Of a DNA stretch of 64,000 bases, positions 62,467 to 64,000 are shown one piece after another; positions within the stretch are counted from its first letter, which is position 1; each line of letters opens with the position of its first letter. Origin of the DNA: Bradyrhizobium sp. CCBAU 51627. Lineage in GTDB: Bacteria; Pseudomonadota; Alphaproteobacteria; Rhizobiales; Xanthobacteraceae. The position numbers and the translations under genes were made by a program. The stretch lies in the NCBI RefSeq assembly GCF_028128765.1, contig NZ_LBJG01000012.1, positions 29,523 to 93,522 of the forward strand. The letters run 5' to 3'. The notes below the pieces were generated by a model that saw only the letters and a list, made by a program, of their open reading frames with translations, ran no database searches and had not been told where the DNA came from.

Positions 62467-64000
62467 ATGTCCGGTATCGTCCTCTCCGCATCGGTTCGCC
62501 AGAACCTGCTCTCCCTCCAGTCCACCGCCGATCTCCTCGCCACCACCCAGTCCCGTCTGTCGACCGGCAAGAAGGTGAACTCGGCGCTGGACAACCCCAC
62601 CAACTTCTTCACGGCACAGTCGCTCGACAACCGCGCCAGCGACATCAACAACCTGCTCGATGGCATCGCCAACGGCGTGCAGGTGCTGCAGGCCGCCAAC
62701 ACCGGCATCACCTCGCTGCAGAAGCTGCTCGACTCCGCCAAGTCGATCGCCAACCAGGCGCTGCAGACCACGGTCGGCTACTCCACCAAGTCGAACGTCT
62801 CGACCACGATCGCCGGCGCGACCGCGACCGACCTGCGCGGCACCACGACCTATTCCAGCACGACCGCGCTCTCCAACGTGCTGTTCTCCGGCGCTGCCGG
62901 CGGCACCACTGTTGCGACCGGCACGACGACGCTCGGTGGTGTCTCGGCTGCGCTGACCGGCTCAGCCGTCAAGGCCGGCGACGGCACGACGACTTTCGTC
63001 GCCACCTTGAAGCTCGCCGGTACGGCCGGCGCGGGCACCATCGCTGCCAACGGTGCACCTTCTGACGGCGAAACGCTGACCGTCGATGGTCATACGATCA
63101 CCTTCAAGGCCGCGGACGTTCCGACGGGCGCGAACATCCCGTCGGGATCCGGTGTGACCGGCAACGTTCTCACGGACGGAAGTGGCAACTCCACCGTCTA
63201 TCTCGGCGCTACGGCTGCGACGGGTACGGCGCAGGACCTGCTGAATGCCATCGACATTGCCAGCGGGGCTCAGACGGTATCTATCGCCAGTGGCGTTGCT
63301 ACCCTGAGCGGCGGCGCAACTGCCAACAGCGTGGCTAGCGGAGCGGTCACCCTGAACACGGGTACCGGCGCTGACCTCAGCATCACCGGCCGGTCCGACC
63401 TCCTGAAGGCCCTCGGTCTGACCGGCGCGGCCGGCAGCGGCCAGGTTACCGTCACTCAGGCACGGTCGACCTCTTCGGCCACGCTCGGAACCCTGATTCA
63501 GGACGGCTCGACGCTGAACGTGGACGGCAAGACGATTACGTTCTTGAACGCGAAGACGCCCACCACCGTCGCAACGGGTTCTACCCAGGTTGGCAATTTG
63601 GTCACGGATGGAAACGGCAACTCGACCGTTTACCTTCAGGCCGGCAACGTCAACGACGTTCTGAACGCCATTGATCTCGCGACCGGCGTGCAGACCGTCA
63701 AGACGGCCGGTGCCGGTGGTGCCTTGCAGACCACCGCAGGCGCGAAGAATTCGTCGATCGTGGCCGGCGCACTCAACCTCTCGACCGGTGCGAACGCGGA
63801 TCTGTCGATCACCGGCACCAAGAATGCGCTGTCCACGCTCGGCCTGACCGGCTCGACGGGTACGGGCACCTCGTTCACCGCGAGCCGCTCCGCGGCAGCC
63901 GGCGGCATCTCGGGCAAGACCTTGACCTTCACCTCCTTCAACGGCGGCACGGCGGTCAACGTCACGTTCGGCGACGGCACCGGCGGCACGGTCAAGACGC
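62467..64000 (+). CDS. fliC: Flagellin with tandem inserted modules (3' end outside window)
   Basis: A filament subunit; 511 codons are visible. The axial D0/D1 region is canonical: SVRQNLLSLQSTADLLATTQ, LSTGKKVNSALDNPTNFF and GITSLQKLLDSAKSIANQAL. From about residue 200 the variable region has two tandem modules, starting ETLTVDGHTITF (residue 202) and STLNVDGKTITF (residue 348), each ending ALGLTG or TLGLTG. A third begins at SGKTLTF near the window edge. I believe these correspond to the DUF1522-type domain of Bradyrhizobium flagellins (memory). The ribosome site is AGAAAGGTAACAG. The C-terminal axial part is outside the window. Confidence 0.95.
   Translation, partial: MSGIVLSASVRQNLLSLQSTADLLATTQSRLSTGKKVNSALDNPTNFFTAQSLDNRASDINNLLDGIANGVQVLQAANTGITSLQKLLDSAKSIANQALQTTVGYSTKSNVSTTIAGATATDLRGTTTYSSTTALSNVLFSGAAGGTTVATGTTTLGGVSAALTGSAVKAGDGTTTFVATLKLAGTAGAGTIAANGAPSDGETLTVDGHTITFKAADVPTGANIPSGSGVTGNVLTDGSGNSTVYLGATAATGTAQDLLNAIDIASGAQTVSIASGVATLSGGATANSVASGAVTLNTGTGADLSITGRSDLLKALGLTGAAGSGQVTVTQARSTSSATLGTLIQDGSTLNVDGKTITFLNAKTPTTVATGSTQVGNLVTDGNGNSTVYLQAGNVNDVLNAIDLATGVQTVKTAGAGGALQTTAGAKNSSIVAGALNLSTGANADLSITGTKNALSTLGLTGSTGTGTSFTASRSAAAGGISGKTLTFTSFNGGTAVNVTFGDGTGGTVKT
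63067..63426 (+). repeat. Flagellin module copy 1
   Basis: Encodes residues 201-320. It holds GETLTVDGHTITF, GSGNSTVYLGA, AQDLLNAIDIASGAQTV and LNTGTGADLSITG, ending LKALGLTG. Copy 2 follows 438 bases downstream, measured start to start. Confidence 0.85.
63505..63852 (+). repeat. Flagellin module copy 2
   Basis: Encodes residues 347-462. It holds GSTLNVDGKTITF, GNGNSTVYLQA, VNDVLNAIDLATGVQTV and LSTGANADLSITG, ending LSTLGLTG. It aligns element by element with copy 1 and shares the VDGxTxTF / LLxxID / LNTG / LGL landmarks with the FlgE and FlgL blocks. Confidence 0.85.

Overview
The window is high-GC alphaproteobacterial chromosome, most likely Bradyrhizobium or a close relative in the Nitrobacteraceae. 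The evidence is FlbT next to a large flagellin, a growth-pole-ring-like coiled-coil protein, an EcfG-type promoter, TTAA-N7-TTAA (CtrA-type) boxes and dispersed intergenic palindromes of kinds I remember from that genus. No rRNA, tRNA, CRISPR array, transposase or prophage gene was seen. All assignments come from reading the sequence and predicted proteins; no search was run.

Layout. 1-1.4 kb: end of an Mla/MCE lipid-transport operon (MlaF-like ATPase, MlaD-like MCE protein). 1.7-7.8 kb: DUF3311 protein, SSS-family monocarboxylate symporter, a giant hybrid kinase whose input domain is itself a symporter-like membrane domain, and its LuxR-type response regulator. 7.9-13.6 kb: a 1904-residue membrane-anchored coiled-coil protein with 22- and 44-residue repeats, resembling the polar-growth protein GPR/RgsE, divergent from an Hpt protein. 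14.5-19.4 kb: 2Fe-2S ferredoxin, thioesterase, ferredoxin-NADP reductase and small exported proteins.

19.6-27.6 kb: a complete aldarate (galactarate/glucarate) catabolic cluster: GarD, semialdehyde dehydrogenase, GudD, KdgD, LysR regulator and MFS permease, all on the minus strand. It should take both sugar diacids to 2-oxoglutarate. 27.8-34.5 kb: four exported proteins (phosphodiesterase-like, DUF1501, DUF1800, SGNH hydrolase). 34.6-49.6 kb: mixed housekeeping and stress genes: YbhN-like membrane protein, DUF892 protein under a putative EcfG promoter, two MFS exporters, MHYT-PAS-GGDEF-EAL protein, YdcF, MocR-type regulator with DUF1127, UspA, SixA-like phosphatase, FAD oxidoreductase and exported MsrB. 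Several dispersed repeats lie here.

49.8-64 kb: flagellar region. A canonical sigma-54 promoter precedes flgE-flgK-flgL. Four non-flagellar genes follow (glycosyltransferase-like, PLP enzyme, ATP-grasp enzyme, PLP decarboxylase), then flbT on the minus strand and a flagellin that runs off the window. The main finding is here. FlgE and FlgL carry a homologous block of about 250-270 residues in their central regions, about 70-76 percent identical over its best stretches by hand count. The flagellin carries two tandem copies of what looks like the same type of module, while FlgK, encoded between FlgE and FlgL, lacks it. With the adjacent enzyme island this suggests a shared and possibly modified outer surface on hook, junction and filament. 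The module sharing is seen in the sequence; the modification idea is inference.
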